The notes under the pieces are model-generated. The model searched no databases, was not told where the DNA came from, and saw only the letters and a list, made by a program, of their open reading frames with translations. Made by a program: the position numbers and the translations under genes. Below, piece by piece: positions 34,112 to 48,400 of a DNA stretch of 64,000 nt. This DNA is from Blastomussa wellsi (Eukaryota; Cnidaria; Anthozoa; Scleractinia; Plerogyridae), in assembly GCA_947652115.1 (NCBI GenBank), contig OX393574.1, positions 14,248,907 to 14,312,906 on the forward strand, given 5' to 3'. Every line of letters starts with the position of its first letter. Within the stretch, counting starts at the first letter, position 1.

Positions 34112-34738
34112 TAGGTGGGAAGTATAACAATATAATTTGGTTTTATCTACTGGGTTGATAATGTCCAGTTAATAAAACCAAATTATAAGGAAATGGATGG
34201 CTTACCTTTGAAACAGGAAATGGTCAGTGGAGGAGGGAGCAGGGGGAGGGGCGGGGGAATATAGTGGATGAGAAAATGGTGAGGGAAAATAAGCCGAGGG
34301 TTCAGGATATGGTGTCGGGAAATAAATGACGAATAGGGGGATAATAGGGGGGAGGGGGGGGGGGTAAGGGGAGCGGAATATGGATAAGTGAGATAAGAAC
34401 ATGGAGCTGGGAATTATGGAAATAGAAGCTAGGGGATAATTGAGAGGGTGTATAAAGGGAATTTGGGGAGGGGTGTTTATAAGACGGCGAGGATGGAAAG
34501 TGTAATAACTCTATTTATCTGTTAATATACAGATTTGCAAGACATTCTGCGGTGCCTCCTAGCCAAGCATCCCTCGTACAGGCCTTCTTTAGAGGTGATA
34601 ATAGAACACCCTTGGCTTCAGCACCATAGACACAAACATCGAGCCTCAGACCGGAGACTGTGTCAGAGCGTTCCTAACACTGGGGACACCCATGGGGAGA
34701 GACGTGAGCGACAACCGCATCGAGGATCAGTCCTGTAA
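27817..34738 (+). CDS. PIM: PIM-family serine/threonine protein kinase
   Basis: Seven exons: 27817-27918, 29534-29822, 29912-30012, 31920-31967, 32925-33285, 33880-34056 and 34533-34738. They join in frame to 1284 bases, 427 residues, all GT-AG. Glycine loop [12 protein letters not shown] (145-156), VAIK lysine (168), PMEV with the helix-C Glu (189), hinge LERP (218-221, the extra proline that defines PIM kinases), HRDIKDEN (263-270), DFGSG (284-288), PPEW (307-310), the kinase C-lobe, and HPWLQ near the end. All catalytic residues are present, so it should be active; PIM kinases are constitutively active cytosolic/nuclear Ser/Thr kinases favouring basic substrates. Residues 1-130 are an unstructured extension, acidic then lysine-rich. 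Exon 1 rests on a first in-frame ATG after TGA (27775), a GTAACC donor and matching phase; if wrong, Met at 29611 could start. Kinase exons are secure. Confidence 0.88.
31664..31745 (-). mobile_element. tRNA-like SINE head
   Basis: The minus strand reads A-box gtggtgcgctcagttggttg with a D-arm stem gcgc/gcgc and B-box gggttcgaatccc, but no acceptor stem pairs. A tRNA-derived SINE piece in the kinase intron before the VAIK exon. Confidence 0.5.
34072..34190. mobile_element. Miniature PLE-terminus foldback
   Basis: Starts with the same agggggtaagtttctaaaga module as 20068-20300, then gtgggaagtataacaatata and a shrunken palindrome ataatttggttttat/aataaaaccaaattat. The HHR-like part is deleted. 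Flanked by aaatggatg on both sides (34063-34071, 34191-34199). It begins 16 bases after the donor of kinase exon 6. Confidence 0.6.
34205..34485 (+). repeat. Purine-rich, G-run intron segment
   Basis: The last kinase intron is strongly G/A-rich on the coding strand, with ggagggagcagggggagggg, cggggg and a later run aggggggagg plus eleven G at about 34347-34364. Four or more G tracts in close order fit G-quadruplex motifs. Confidence 0.6.
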
Positions 34739-36080
34739 GATAGGAGAGGAGGATCTGCTCTGGAGTGCTGATTCTAATGATCTCCAGTAAACAATTTTCC
34801 TTAGTTCGCGCACGACGATGCACGTGAAATAGAACAAGGTATCACGTGCTCAAGGCTACTCAGGCCACGTGCACGATCACTGGAAGGGTGACAGATACGG
34901 ACCATGCAAGCTCTGCTAAAACGCAAAATTGTGCGGGAGCATTCACATTGAGTCTTTTTATCGAGTGGATGGGAGATGTATCTATCATTTTCTTGCAGAA
35001 TAATGAACCCGTCGCCAAACAGTATTGCACTATTGTGCCAGGCATGTAAAAAAATGCCTTTAACAGCGCTCGTTCTCCTTGACCAGTGGTCGAGAAACAT
35101 CAAATGCTGGTCAAAAGAACGAAGACTCAAGAGTGTGAATTTAAGACCGCGGCGCATACTACTGTGGAGAAAGCGTACAAAGAAACTGGAAAATTTAAAA
35201 GACGGCCGAAAAGGTCACCGAAAGGACATCCTATGCCCTCTTGTAATGAAAAAAAGAACAACAGTTACAGTGGCAAGTTGAACTATAGCTGTTGCAAAAC
35301 ATTTTTTTCAATCAGTTGTCTTCCTGTACCAAAAGGATAGAACACAGGCATTCAAGCCATTAAATAACTACGTGGGTTGCGGTGGAATATCTGTAAAAAA
35401 TATCGAGCCCAAAGTTTCCTTTGTGAGGTTGCCAGGCAACACGACTGAACCTTATGACGTCATACAGACGTGACAATGTGGGAGAAGTTGCGAATGTTCG
35501 CGCCATTTGGAGGTTATGAGTCGGTACCAATTCGGATCACGAAGGTTTGCCGAATAAACCCCAATGGAACTTTTGTCAAAGTCGTACGAGGCGCAGATAC
35601 GGCTGGTGCTGAGCGATACAGGTTGCATCCTATGAGAAACGTTTGTAAGAATTTTAAATTAAAATAATTAATATGAAAAAGTTTTGTATTTGACGATTAT
35701 CGATGGTTTGTTAAAGGTGACAGTCCCTCAATAAAATTGGCCCGAAAGAATCTGTGCACGACTTTTGTCGAGTTCGAAGGAAGCCCTTGGGGGGAGGGGG
35801 GGTACTCCTTGTAATTTTTGGTGGGGTTGTGCCGCCCAGATCTCCAAATCCAGATCCTATTTCAGACCAATGCATACCATTTTCCACACCCATTTTCAGA
35901 CCACGCCTCAAAAACCCATACCCGTTTTCAGACCTGACCATGAAAATATACACACCCGCTAGGTAAAATTTAGCTGGAATGACATATTTTTTCTATTTCT
36001 CTTTCTCTCTCATCAGTTACTCGTCCCAGTTACTGAGAACAAAAATATATAAAAGCCAAAATCTATACCCGTTTCAAGAC
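34739..36080. other. 3' flank of the kinase gene and dispersed repeat
   Basis: No further gene is supported. AATAAA at 35730 is a candidate polyadenylation site on the plus strand, a long way (about 1 kb) from the stop. From about 35785 to 36080 a dispersed repeat (ccttggggggagggggggta, cccagatctccaaatccaga, cattttccacacccattttc) leads straight into the satellite. Confidence 0.4.
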
Positions 36081-39000
36081 CAAAACGGGAGGACCATTGG
36101 AAATTTTTCAAAAACGGCCGATCTTTTAGCTCGAGTTTGCAAGGCTGTAAAATTGAAACTACTTGTTCGATTTTTGCCTAATTGGTATCGATGGACTCGG
36201 CAACTATCCTAGATTTTATCTGTGTAAAAAGCCGCTTGAAAAAATCTCAAATAGCTGAGAAATAGCACGATTTTGAAAAGTCGCCAAAATGGCTATTTTT
36301 TGACTTTTTTCTAAGGGGGGACCATAGGAAAATTTTCAAAAAATTTAAACTTGTCCGATTCTAGTCTAATTGGTATGGATGGACTTAGAAGCCATCGCAG
36401 TTTTCATCTGAGCAAAAAACCGCTTGAAAAAAGCTCAATTGGCTGAGAAATGACACGATTTTAAAAGTTGCCCAAAATGGCCAATTTCATAGGGGGGACC
36501 ATAGGAAATTTTTCAAAAACGGCCGATATTTTAGCTCGAGTTTGCAAGGCTGAAAAATTGAAACTACTTGTTCGATTTTAGCCTAATTGGTATCGATGGA
36601 CTCGACAACTACCCTAAATTTTATCTGTGTAAAAAGCCGCTTGAAAAAATCTCAAATAGCTGAGAAATAGCACGATTTTGAAAAGTCGCCAAAATGGCTA
36701 TTTTTTGACTTTTTTCTAAGGGGGGACCATAGGAAAATTTTCAAAAAATTTAAACTTGTCCGATTCTAGTCTAATTGGTATGGATGGACTTACAAGCCAT
36801 CGCAGTTTTCATCTGAGCAAAAAACCGCATGAAAAATGCTCAATTGGCTGAGAAATGACACGATTTTAAAAGTTGCCCAAAATGGCCAATTTCATAGGGG
36901 GGACCATAGGAAATTTTTCAAAAACGGCCGATCTTTTAGCTCGAGTTTGCAAGGCTGTAAAATTTAAACTACTTGTTCGATTTTAGCCTAATTGGTATCG
37001 ATGGACTCGGCAACTATCCTAGATTTTATCTGTGTAAAAAATCGCTTGAAAAATTCTCAAATAGCTGAGAAATAGCACGATTTTGAAAAGTCGCCAAAAT
37101 GGCTATTTTTTGAGTTTTTTCTAAGGGGGGACCATAGGAAAATTTTCAAAAAATTTAAACTTGTCCGATTCTAGTCTAATTGGTATGGATGGACTTAGAA
37201 GCCATCGCAGTTTTCATCTGAGCAAAAAACCGCTTGAAAAAAGCTCAATTGGCTGAGAAATGACACGATTTTAAAAGTTGCCCAAAATGGCCAATTTCAT
37301 AGGGGGGCCATAGGAAATTTTTCAAAAACGGCCGATCTTTTAGCTCGAGTTTGCAAGGCTGTAAAATTGAAACTACTTGTTCGATTTTAGCCAAATTGGT
37401 ATCGAAGGACTCGGCAACTATCCTAGATTTTATCTGTGTAAAAAAACCGCTTGAAAAAATCTCAAATAGCTGAGAAATAGCACGATTTTGAAAAGTCGCC
37501 AAAATGGCTATTTTTTGACTTTCTTCTAAGGGGGGACCATAGGAAAATTTTCAAAAAATTTAAACTTGTCCGATTCTAGTCTAATTGGTATGGATGGACT
37601 TAGAAGCCATCGCGGTTTTCATCTGAGGAAAAAACCGCTTGAAAAAAGCTCAATTGGCTGAGAAATGACACGATTTTAAAAGTTGCCCAAAATGGCCAAT
37701 TTCATAGGGGGGCCATAGGAAATTTTTCAAAAACGGCCGATCTTTTAGCTCGAGTTTGCAAGGCTGTAAAATTGAAACTACTTGTTCGATTTTAGCCTAA
37801 TTGGTATCGAAGGACTCGGCAACTATCCTAGATTTTATCTGTGTAAAAAACCGCGTGAAGAAATCTCAAAAAGCTGAGAAATAGCACGATTTTGAAAAGT
37901 CGCCAAAATGGCTATTTTTTGACTTTCTTCTAAGGGGGGACAATAGGAAAATTTTCAAAAAATTTAAACTTGTCCGATTCTAGTCTAATTGGTATGGATG
38001 GACTTAGAAGCCATCGCGGTTTTCATCTGAGCAAAAAACCGCTTGAAAAAAGCTCAATTGGCTGAGAAATGACACGATTTTAAAAGTTGCCCAAAATGGC
38101 CAATTTCATAGGGGGGCCATAGGAAATTTTTCAAAAACGGCCGATCTTTTAGCTCGAGTTTGCAAGGCTGTAAAATTGAAACTACTTGTTCGATTTTAGC
38201 CTAATTGGTATCGATGGACTCGGCAACTATCCTAGATTTTATCTGTGTAATAAACTGCTTGAAAAAATCCCAAATAGCTGAGAAAAGCACGATTTTGAAA
38301 AGTCGCCAAAATGGCTATTTTTTGAGTTTTTTCTAAGGGGGGACCATAGGAAAATTTTCAAAAAATTTAAACTTGTCCGATTCTAGTCTAATTGGTATGG
38401 ATGGACTTAGAAGCCATCGCAGTTTTCGCATTTGGCTGAGAAATGACACGATTTTAAAAGTTGCCCAAAATGGCCAATTTCATAGGGGGGGCCATAGGAA
38501 ATTTTTCAAAAACGGCCGATCTTTTAGCTCGAGTTTGCTAGGCTGTAAAATTGAAACTACTTGTTCGATTTTAGCCTAATTGGTATCGATGGACTTAAAA
38601 ACTACCCTAAATTTTATCTGTGTAAAAAACGGCTTGAAAAAATCTCAAATAGCTGAGAAATAGCACGATTTTGAACAGTCGCCAAAATGGCTATTTTTTG
38701 ACTTTTTTCTAAGGGGGGACCATAGGAAAATTTTCAAAAAGTTTAAACTTGTCCGATTCTGGTCTAATTGGTATGGATGGACTTAGAAGCCATCGCGGTT
38801 TTCATCTGAGCAAAAAACTGCTTGAAAAATGCTCAATTGGCTGAGAAATGACACGATTTTAAAAGTTGCCCAAAATGGCCAATTTCATAGGGGGGACCAT
38901 AGGAAATTTTTCAAAAACGGCCGATCTTTTAGCTCGAGTTTGCAAGGCTGTAAAATTAAAACTACTTGTTCGGTTTTAGCCTAATATGTATCGAAGGACT

Positions 39001-42000
39001 CGGCAACTATCCTAGATTTTATCTGTGTAAAAAACCGCTTGAAAAAATCTCAAATAGCTGAGAAATAGCACGATTTTGAAAAGTCGCCAAAATGGCTATT
39101 TTTTGACTTTCTTTTAAGGGGGGACCATAGGAAAATTTTCAAAAAATTGAAACTTGTCCGATTCTAGTCTAATTGGTATGGATGGACTTAGAAGCCATCG
39201 CAGTTTTCATCTGAGCAAAAAACCGCTTGAAAAAAGCTCAATTGGCTGAGAAATGACACGATTTTAAAAGTTGCCCAAAATGGCCAATTTCATAGGCGGG
39301 GGCATAGGAAATTTTTCAAAAACGGCCGATCTTTTAGCTCGAGTTTGCAAGGCTGTAAAATTGAAACTACTTGTTCGATTTTAGCCTAATTGGTATCGAT
39401 GGACTCGGCAGCTATCGTAGAGTTTATCTTTGTAAAAAACTGCTTGAAAAAATCTCAAATAGCTGAGAAATAGCACGATTTTGAAAAGTCGCCAAAATGG
39501 CTATTTTTTGACTTTTTTCTAAGGGGGGACCATAGGAAAATTTTCAAAAAATTTAAACTTGTCCGATTCTAGTCTAATTGGTATGGATGGACTTACAAGC
39601 CATCGCAGTTTTAATCTGAGCAAAAAAAGAAGCTTGAAAAAAGCTCAATTGGCTGAGAAATGACACGATTTTAAAAGTTGCCCAAAATGGCCAATTTCAT
39701 AGGGGGGCATAGGAAATTTTTCAAAAACGGCCGATCTTTTAGCTCGAGTTTGCTAGGCTGTAAAATTGAAACTACTTGTTCGATTTTAGCCTAATTGGTA
39801 TCGATGGACTCGGCAACTATCCTAGATTTTATCTGTGTAAAAAACAACTTGAAAAAATCTCAAACAGCTGAGAAATAGCACGATTTTGAAAAGTCGCCAA
39901 AATGGCTATTTTTTGACTTTTTTCTAAGGGGGGACCATAGGAAAATTTTCAAAAAATTTAAACTTGTCCAATTCTAGTCTAATTGGTATGGATGGACTTA
40001 CAAGCCATCGCAATTTTCATCTGAGCAAAAAACCGCTTGAAAAAAGCTCAATTGGCTGAGAAATGACACGATTTTAAAAGTTGCCCAAAATGGCCAATTT
40101 CATAGGGGGGACCATAGGAAATTTTTCAAAAACGGCCGATCTTTTAGCTCGAGTTTGCAAGGCTGTAAAATTGAAACTACTTGTTCGATTTTAGCCTAAT
40201 TGGTATCGATGGACTCGGCAACAATCCTAGATTATATTTGTTTAAAAAACCGCTTGAAAAATTTTAAACAGCTGAGAAATAGCACGATTTTGAAAAGTCG
40301 CCAAAATGGCTATTTTTTGACTTTTTTCTAAGGGGGGACCATAGGAAAATTTTCAAAAAATTTAAACTTGTCCGATTCTAGTCTAATTGGTATGGATGGA
40401 CTTAGAAGCCATCGCAGTTTTCATCTGAGCAAAAAACCGCTTGAAAAAAGCTCAATTGGCTGAGAAATGACACGATTTTAAAAGTTGCCCAAAATGGCCA
40501 ATTTCATAGGGGGGACCATAGGAAATTTTTCAAAAACGGCCGATCTTTTAGCTCGAGTTTGCAAGGCTGTAAAATTGAATCTGCTTGTTCGATTTTAGGC
40601 TAAATGGTATCGATGAACTCGGCAACTATCCTAGATTTTATCTGTGTAAAAAACCGCTTGAAAAAATCTTAAATAGCTGAGAAATAGCACGATTTTGAAA
40701 AGTCGCCAAAATGGCTATTTTTTGACTTTTTTCTAAGGGGGGACCATAGGAAATTTTTCAAAAAATTTAAACTTGTCCGATTCTAGTCTACTTCGTATGG
40801 ATGGACTTAGGAGCCATCGCAGTTTTCATCTGAGCAAAAAACCGCTTGAAAAAAGCTCAATTGGCTGAGAAATGACACGATTTTAAAAGTAGCCCAAAAT
40901 ATAAAATTTTTCTAAGGGGGGAACATAGGAAAATTTTCAAAAAATTTAAACTTGTCCGATTCTAGTCTAATTGGTATGGATGGACTTACAAGCCATCGCA
41001 GTTTTCATCTGAGGAAAAAAACCGCTTGAAAAAAGCTCAATTGGCTGAGAAATGACACGATTTTAAAAGTTGCCCTAAATGGCCAATTTCATAGGGGGGG
41101 CCATAGGAAATTTTTCAAAAACGGCCGATCTTTTAGCTCGAGTTTGCAAGGCTGTAAAATTGAAACTACTTGTTCGCTATTAGCCTATATGGTATCGATG
41201 GACTCGGAAACTATCCTAGATTTTATCTGTGTAAAAAACCGCTTGAAAAAATCTCAAATAGCTGAGAAATAGCACGATTTTCAACAGTCCCCAAAATTGC
41301 TATTTTTTGACTTTTTTCTAAGGGGGGACCATAGGAAAATTTTCAAAAAATTTAAACTTGTCCGATTCTAGTCTAATTGGTATGGATGGACTTAGAAGCC
41401 ATCGCAGTTTTCATCTGAGCAAAAAACCGCTTGAAAAAAGCTCAATTGACTGAGAAATGACACGATTTTAAAAGTTGCCCAAAATGGCCAATTTCACAGG
41501 GGGGACGATAGGAAATTTTTCAAAAACGGCCGATCTTTTAGCTCGAGTTTGCAAGGCTGTAAAATTGAAACTACTTGTTCGATTTTAGCCTAATTGGTAT
41601 CGATGGACTCGGCAACTATCCTAAATTTTATCTGTTTAAAAAACGGCTTGAAAAAATCTCAAATAGCTGAGAAATAGCACGATTTTGAACAGTCGCCAAA
41701 ATGGCTATTTTTTGACTTTTTTCTAAGGGGGGACCATAGGAAAATTTTCAAAAAATTTAAACTTGTCCGATTCTAGTCTAATTGGTATGGATGGACTTAG
41801 AAGCCATCGCAGTTTTCATCTGAGCAAAAAACCGCTTGAAAAAAGCTCAATTGGCTGAGAAATGACACGATTTTAAAAGTTGCCCAAAATGGCCAATTTC
41901 ATAGGGGGGACCATAGGAAATTTTTCAAAAACGGCCGATCTTTTAGCTCGAGTTTGCAAGGCTGTAAAATTTAAACTACTTGTTCGATTTTAGCCTAAAT

Positions 42001-45000
42001 GGTATCGATGAACTCGGCAACTATCCTAGATTTTATCTGTGTAAAACACCGCTTGAAAAAATCTTAAATAGCTGAGAAATAGCACGATTTTGAAAAGTCG
42101 CGAAAATGGCTATTTTTTGACTTTTTTCTAAGGGGGGACCATAGGAAAATTTTCAAAAAATTTAAACTTGTCCGATTCTAGTCTAATTTGTATGGATGGA
42201 CTTAGAAGCCATCGCAGTTTTCATCTGAGCAAAAAACCGCTTGAAAAAAGCTCAATTGGCTGAGAAATGACACGATTTTAAAAGTTGCCCAAAATGGCCA
42301 ATTTCATAGGGGGGACCATAGGAAATTTTTCAAAAACGGCCGATCTTTTAGCTCGAGTTTGCAAGGCTGTAAAATTGAAACTACTTGTTCGATTTTAGCC
42401 TCATTGGTATCGATGGACTCGGCAACTATCCTAGATTTTATCTGTTTAAAAAACGGCTTGAAAAAATCTCAAATAGCTGAGAAATAGCACGATTTTGAAC
42501 AGTCGCCAAAATGGCTATTTTTTGACTTTTTTCTAAGGGGGGACCATAGGAAAATTTTCAAAAAATTTAAACTTGTCCGATTCTAGTCTAATTGGTATGG
42601 ATGGACTTAGAAGCCATCGCGGTTTTCATCTGAGCAAAAAACCGCTTGAAAAAAGCTCAATTGGCTGAGAAATGACACGATTTTAAAAGTTGCCCAAAAT
42701 GGCCAATTTCATAGGGGGGGCCATAGGAAATTTTTCAAAAACGGCCGATCTTTTAGCTCGAGTTTGCAAGGCTGTAAAATTGAAACTACTTGTTCGCTTT
42801 TAGCCTAATTGGAATCGATGGACTCGGCAACTATCCTAGATTTTATCTGTGTAAAAAACCGCTTGAAAAAATCTCAAATAGCTGAGAAATAGCACGATTT
42901 TGAACAGTCGATAAAATGGCTATTTTTTGACTTTTTTCTAAGGGGGGAACATAGGAAAATTTTCAAAAAATTTAAACTTGTCCGATTCTAGTCTAATTGG
43001 TATGGATGGACTTAGAAGCCATCGCAGTTTTAATCTGAGCAAAAAACCGCTTGAAAAATGTTCAATTGGCTGAGAAATGACACGATTTTAAAAGTTGCCC
43101 AAAATGGCCAATTTCATAGGGGGGACCATAGGAAATTTTTCAAAAACGGCCGATCTTTTAGCTCGAGTTTGCAAAGCTGTAAAATTGAAACTACTTGTTC
43201 GATTTTAGCCTAATTGGTATCGATGGACTCAACAACTACCCTAAACTTTATCTGTGTAAAAAACCGCTTGAAAAAATCTCAAATAGCTGAGGAATAGCAC
43301 GATTTTGAAAAGTCGCCAAAATGGCTATTTTTTGACTTTCTTCTAAGGGGGGACCATAGGAAAATTTTCAAAAAATTTAAACTTGTCCGATTCTAGTCTA
43401 ATTGGTATGGATGGACTTAGAAGCCATCGCAGTTTTAATCTGAGCAAAAAAAAAACGCTTGAAAAAAGCTCAATTGGCTGAGAAATGACACGATTTTAAA
43501 AGTTGCCCAAAATGGCCAATTTCATAGGGGGGGCATAGGAAATTTTTCAAAAACGGCCGATCTTTTAGCTCGAGTTTGCTAGGCTGTAAAATTGAAACTA
43601 CTTGTTCGATTTTAGCCTAATTGGTATCGATGGACTCGGCATTTATCCTAGATTTTATCTGTGTAAAAAACCACTTGAAATAATCTCAAATAGCTGAGAA
43701 ATAGCACGATTTTGAGAAGTCGCCAAAATGGCTATTTTTTTGACTTTTTTCTAAGGGGGGACCATAGGAAAATTTTCAAAAAATTTAAACTCTTCCGATT
43801 CTAGTCTAATTGGTATGGATGGACTTAGAAGCCATCGCAGTTTTCATCTGAGCAAAAAAGCGCTTGAAAAAAGCTCAATTGGCTGAGAAATGACACGATT
43901 TTAAAAGTTGCCCAAAATGGCCAATTTCATAGGGGGGACCATAGGAAATTTTTCAAAAACGGCCGATCTTTTAGCTCGAGTTTGCAAGGCTGTAAAATTG
44001 AAACTACTTGTTCGATTTTAGCCTAATTGGTATCGATGGACTCGGCAACTATCCTAGATTATATTTGTGTAAAAAACCGCTTGAAAAAATCTCAAATAGC
44101 TGAGAAATAGCACGATTTTGAACAGTCGCCAAAATGGCTATTTTTTGACTTTTTTCTAAGGGAAGACCATAGGAAAATTTTCAAAAAATTTAAACTTGTC
44201 CGATTCTAGTCTAATTGGTGTGGATGGACTTAGAAGCCATCGCAGTTTTCATCTGAGCAAAAAACCGCTTGAAAAAAGCTCAATTGGCTGAGAAATGACA
44301 CGATTTTAAAAGTTGCCCAAAATGGCCAATTTCATAGGGGGGACCATAGGAAATTTTTCAAAAACGGCCGATCTTTGAGCTCGAGTTTGCAAGGCTGTAA
44401 AATTGAAACTACTTGTTCGATTTTAGCCTAATTGGTATCGATGAACTCGGCAACTATCCTAAATTTTATCTGTTTAAAAAACGGCTTGAAAAAATCTCAA
44501 ATAGCTGAGAAATAGCACGATTTTGAACAGTCACCAAAATGGCTATTTTTTGACTTTTTTCTAAGGGGGGACCATAGGAAATTTTTCAAAAAATTTAAAC
44601 TTGTCCGATTCTAGTCTAATTGGTATGGATGGACTTAGAAGCCATCGCAGTTTTCATCTGAGCAAAAAAACCGCTTGAAAAAAGCTCAATTGGCTGAGAA
44701 ATGACACGATTTTAAAAGTTGCCCAAAATATAAAATTTTTCTAAGGGGGGAACATAGGAAAATTTTCAAAAAATTTAAACTTGTCCGATTCTAGTCTAAT
44801 TGGTATGGATGGACTTAGAAGCCATCGCAGTTTTCATCTGAGCAAAAAAACCGCTTGAAAAAAGCTCAATTGGCTGAGAAATGACACGATTTTAAAAGTT
44901 GCCCAAAATGGCCAATTTCATAGGGGGGACCATAGGAAATTTTTCAAAAACGGCCGATCTTTTAGCTCGAGTTTGCAAGGCTGTAAAATTGAAACTACTT

Positions 45001-45499
45001 GTTCGCTTTTAGCCTAATTGGAATCGATGGACTCGGCAACTATCCTAGATTTTATCTGTGTAAAAAACCGCTTGAAAAAATCTCAAATAGCTGAGAAATA
45101 GCACGATTTTGAACAGTCGTCAAAATGGCTATTTTTTGACTTTTTTCTAAGGGGGGACCATAGGAAAATTTTCAAAAAATTTAAACTTGTCCGATTCTAG
45201 TCTAATTGGTATGGATGGACTTAGAAGCCATCGCAGTTTTCATCTGAGCAAAAAACCGCTTGAAAAAAGCTTAATTGGCTGAGAAATGACACGATTTTAA
45301 AAGTTGCCCAAAATGGCCAATTTCATAGGGGGGACCATAGGAAATTTTTCAAAAACGGCCGATCTTTTAGCTCGAGTTTGCAAGGCTGTAAAATTGAAAC
45401 TACTTGTTCGATTTTAGCCTAATTGGTATCGATGGACTCGGCAACTATCCTAGATTTTATCTGTGTAAAAAACGGCTTGAAAAAATCTCAAATAGCTGA

Positions 45500-48400
45500 G
45501 AAATAGCACGATTTTGAACAGTCGCCAAAATGGCTATTTTTTGAGTTTTTTCTAAAGGGGGACCATAGGAAAATTTTCAAAAAATTTAAACTTGTCCGAT
45601 TCTAGTCTAATTGGTATGGATGGACTTAGAAGCCATCGCAGTTTTCATCTGAGCAAAAAACCGCTTGAAAAAAGCTCAATTGGCTGAGAAATGACACGAT
45701 TTTAAAAGTTGCCCAAAATGGCCAATTTCATAGGGGGGACCATAGGAAATTTTTCAAAAACGGCCGATCTTTTAGCTCGAGTTTGCAAGGCTGTAAAATT
45801 GAAACTACTTGTTCGATTTTAGCCTAATTGGTATCGATGGACTCGGCAACTATCCTAGATTTTATTTGTTTAAAAAACGGCTTGAAAAAATTTCAAATAG
45901 CTGAGAAATAGCACGATTTTGAACAGTCCCCAAAATTGCTATTTTTTGGCTTTTTTCTAAGGGGGGACCATAGGAAAATTTTCAAAAAATTTAAACTTGT
46001 CCGATTCTAGTCTAATTGGTATGGATGGACTTACAAGCCATCGCAGTTTTCATCTGAGCAAAAAACCGCTTGAAAAAAGCTCAATTGGCTGAGAAATGAC
46101 ACGATTTTAAAAGTTGCCCAAAATGGCCAATTTCATAGGGGGGACCATAGGAAATTTTTCAAAAACGGCCGATCTTTTAACTCGAGTTTGCAAAACTGTA
46201 AAATTGAAACTACTTGTTCGATTTTAGCCTAATTGGTATCGATGAACTCGGCAACTATGCTAGATTTTATCTGTGTAAAAAACCGCTTGAAAAAATCTCA
46301 AATAGCTGAGAAATAGCACGATTTTGAACAGTCGCCAAAATGGCTATTTTTTGACTTTTTTCTAAGGGGGGACGATAGGAAAATTTTCAAAAAAGTTAAA
46401 CTTGTCCGATTCTAGTTTAATTGGTATGGATGGACTTAAAAGCCATCGCAGTTTTCATCTGATCAAAAAACCGCTTGAAAAAAGCTCAATCGGCTGAGAA
46501 ATGACACGATTTTAAAAGTTGCCCAAAATGGCCAATTTCATAGGGGGGACCATAGGAAATTTTTCAAAAACGGCCGATCTTTTAGCTCGAGTTTGCAAGG
46601 CTGTAAAATTCAAACTACTTGTTCGATTTTAGCCTAATTGGTATCGATGGACTCGGCAACTATCCTAGATTTTATTTGTGTAAAAAATGGCTTGAAAAAA
46701 TTTCAAATAGCTGAGAAATAGCACGATTTTGAACAGTCCCCAAAATTGCTATTTTTTGGCTTTTTTCTAAGGGGGGACCATAGGAAAATTTTCAAAAAAT
46801 TTAAACTTGTCCGATTCTAGTCTAATTGGTATGGATGGACTTACAAGCCATCGCAGTTTTCATCTGAGCAAAAAACCGCTTGAAAAAAGCTCAATTGGCT
46901 GAGAAATGACACGATTTTAAAAGTTGCCCAAAATGGCCAATTTCATAGGGGGGACCATAGGAAATTTTTCAAAAACGGCCGATCTTTTAACTCGAGTTTG
47001 CAAAACTGTAAAATTGAAACTACTTGTTCGATTTTAGCCTAATTGGTATCGATGGACTCGGCAACTATTCTAAATTTTATCTGTGTAAAAAACCGCTTGA
47101 AAAAATCTCAAATAGCTGAGAAATAGCACGATTTTGAACAGTCGCCAAAATGGCTATTTTTTGACTTTTTTCTAAGGGGGGACGATAGGAAAATTTTCAA
47201 AAAATTTAAACTTGTCCGATTCTAGTCTAATTGGTATGGATGGACTTACGAGCCATCGCAGTTTTCATCTGAGCAAAAAAACCGCTTGAAAAAAGCTCAA
47301 TTGGCTGAGAAATGACACGATTTTAAAAGTTGCCCAAAATGGCCAATTTCATAGGGGGGACCATAGGAAATTTTTCAAAAACGGCCGATCTTTTAGCTCG
47401 AGTTTGCAAGGCTGTAAAATTGAAACTACTTGTTCGATTTTAGCCTAATTGGTATCGATGGACTCGGCAACTATCCTAAATTTTACCTGTGTAAAAAGCG
47501 GCTTCAAAAAATCTCAAATAGCTGAGAAATAGCACGATTTTGAACAGTCGCCAAAATGGCTATTTTTTGACTTTTTTCTAAGGGGGGACCATAGGAAAAT
47601 TTTCAAAAAATTTAAACTTGTCCGATTCTAGTCTAATTGGTATGGATGGACTTAGAAGCCATCGCAGTTTTCATCTGAGCAAAAAACCGCTTGAAAAAAG
47701 CTCAATTGGCTGAGAAATGACACGATTTTAAAAGTTGCCCAAAATGGCCAATTTCATAGGGGGGACCATAGGAAATTTTTACAAAAAGGCCGATCTTTTA
47801 GCTCGAGTTTGCAAGGCTGTAAAATTTAAACTACTTGTTCGATTTTAGCCTAATTGGTATCGATGGACTCGGCAACTATCCAAAATTTTACCTGTGTAAA
47901 AAACGGCTTAAAAAAATCTCAAATAGCTGAGAAATAGCACGATTTTGAACAGTCGCCAAAATGGCTATTTTTTGACTTTTTTCTAAGGGGGGACCATAGG
48001 AAAATTTTCAAAAAATTTAAACTTGTCCGATTCTAGTCTAATTGGTATGGATGGACTTAGAAGCCATCGCAGTTTTCATCTGAGCAAAAAACCGCTTGAA
48101 AAAAGCTCAATTGGCTGAGAAATGACACGATTTTAAAAGTTGCCCAAAATGGCCAATTTCATAGGGGGGACAATAGGAAATTTTTCAAAAACAACCGATC
48201 TTTTAGCTCGAGTTTGCAAGGCTGTAAAATTGAAACTACTTATTCGATTTTAGCCTAATTGGTATCGATGGACTCGGCAAGTATCCTAGATTTTGTCTGC
48301 GTAAAAAACGGCTTCAAAAAAATCTCCAATAGCTGAGAAATAGCACGATTTTGAACAGTCCCCAAAATTGCTATTTTTTGAGTTTTTTCTAAGGGGGGAC

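Noticed and set aside
35470..35667. Small plus-strand ORF after the kinase gene
   Set aside because: No recognisable domain and likely 3' UTR or repeat; nothing supports it as a separate gene.
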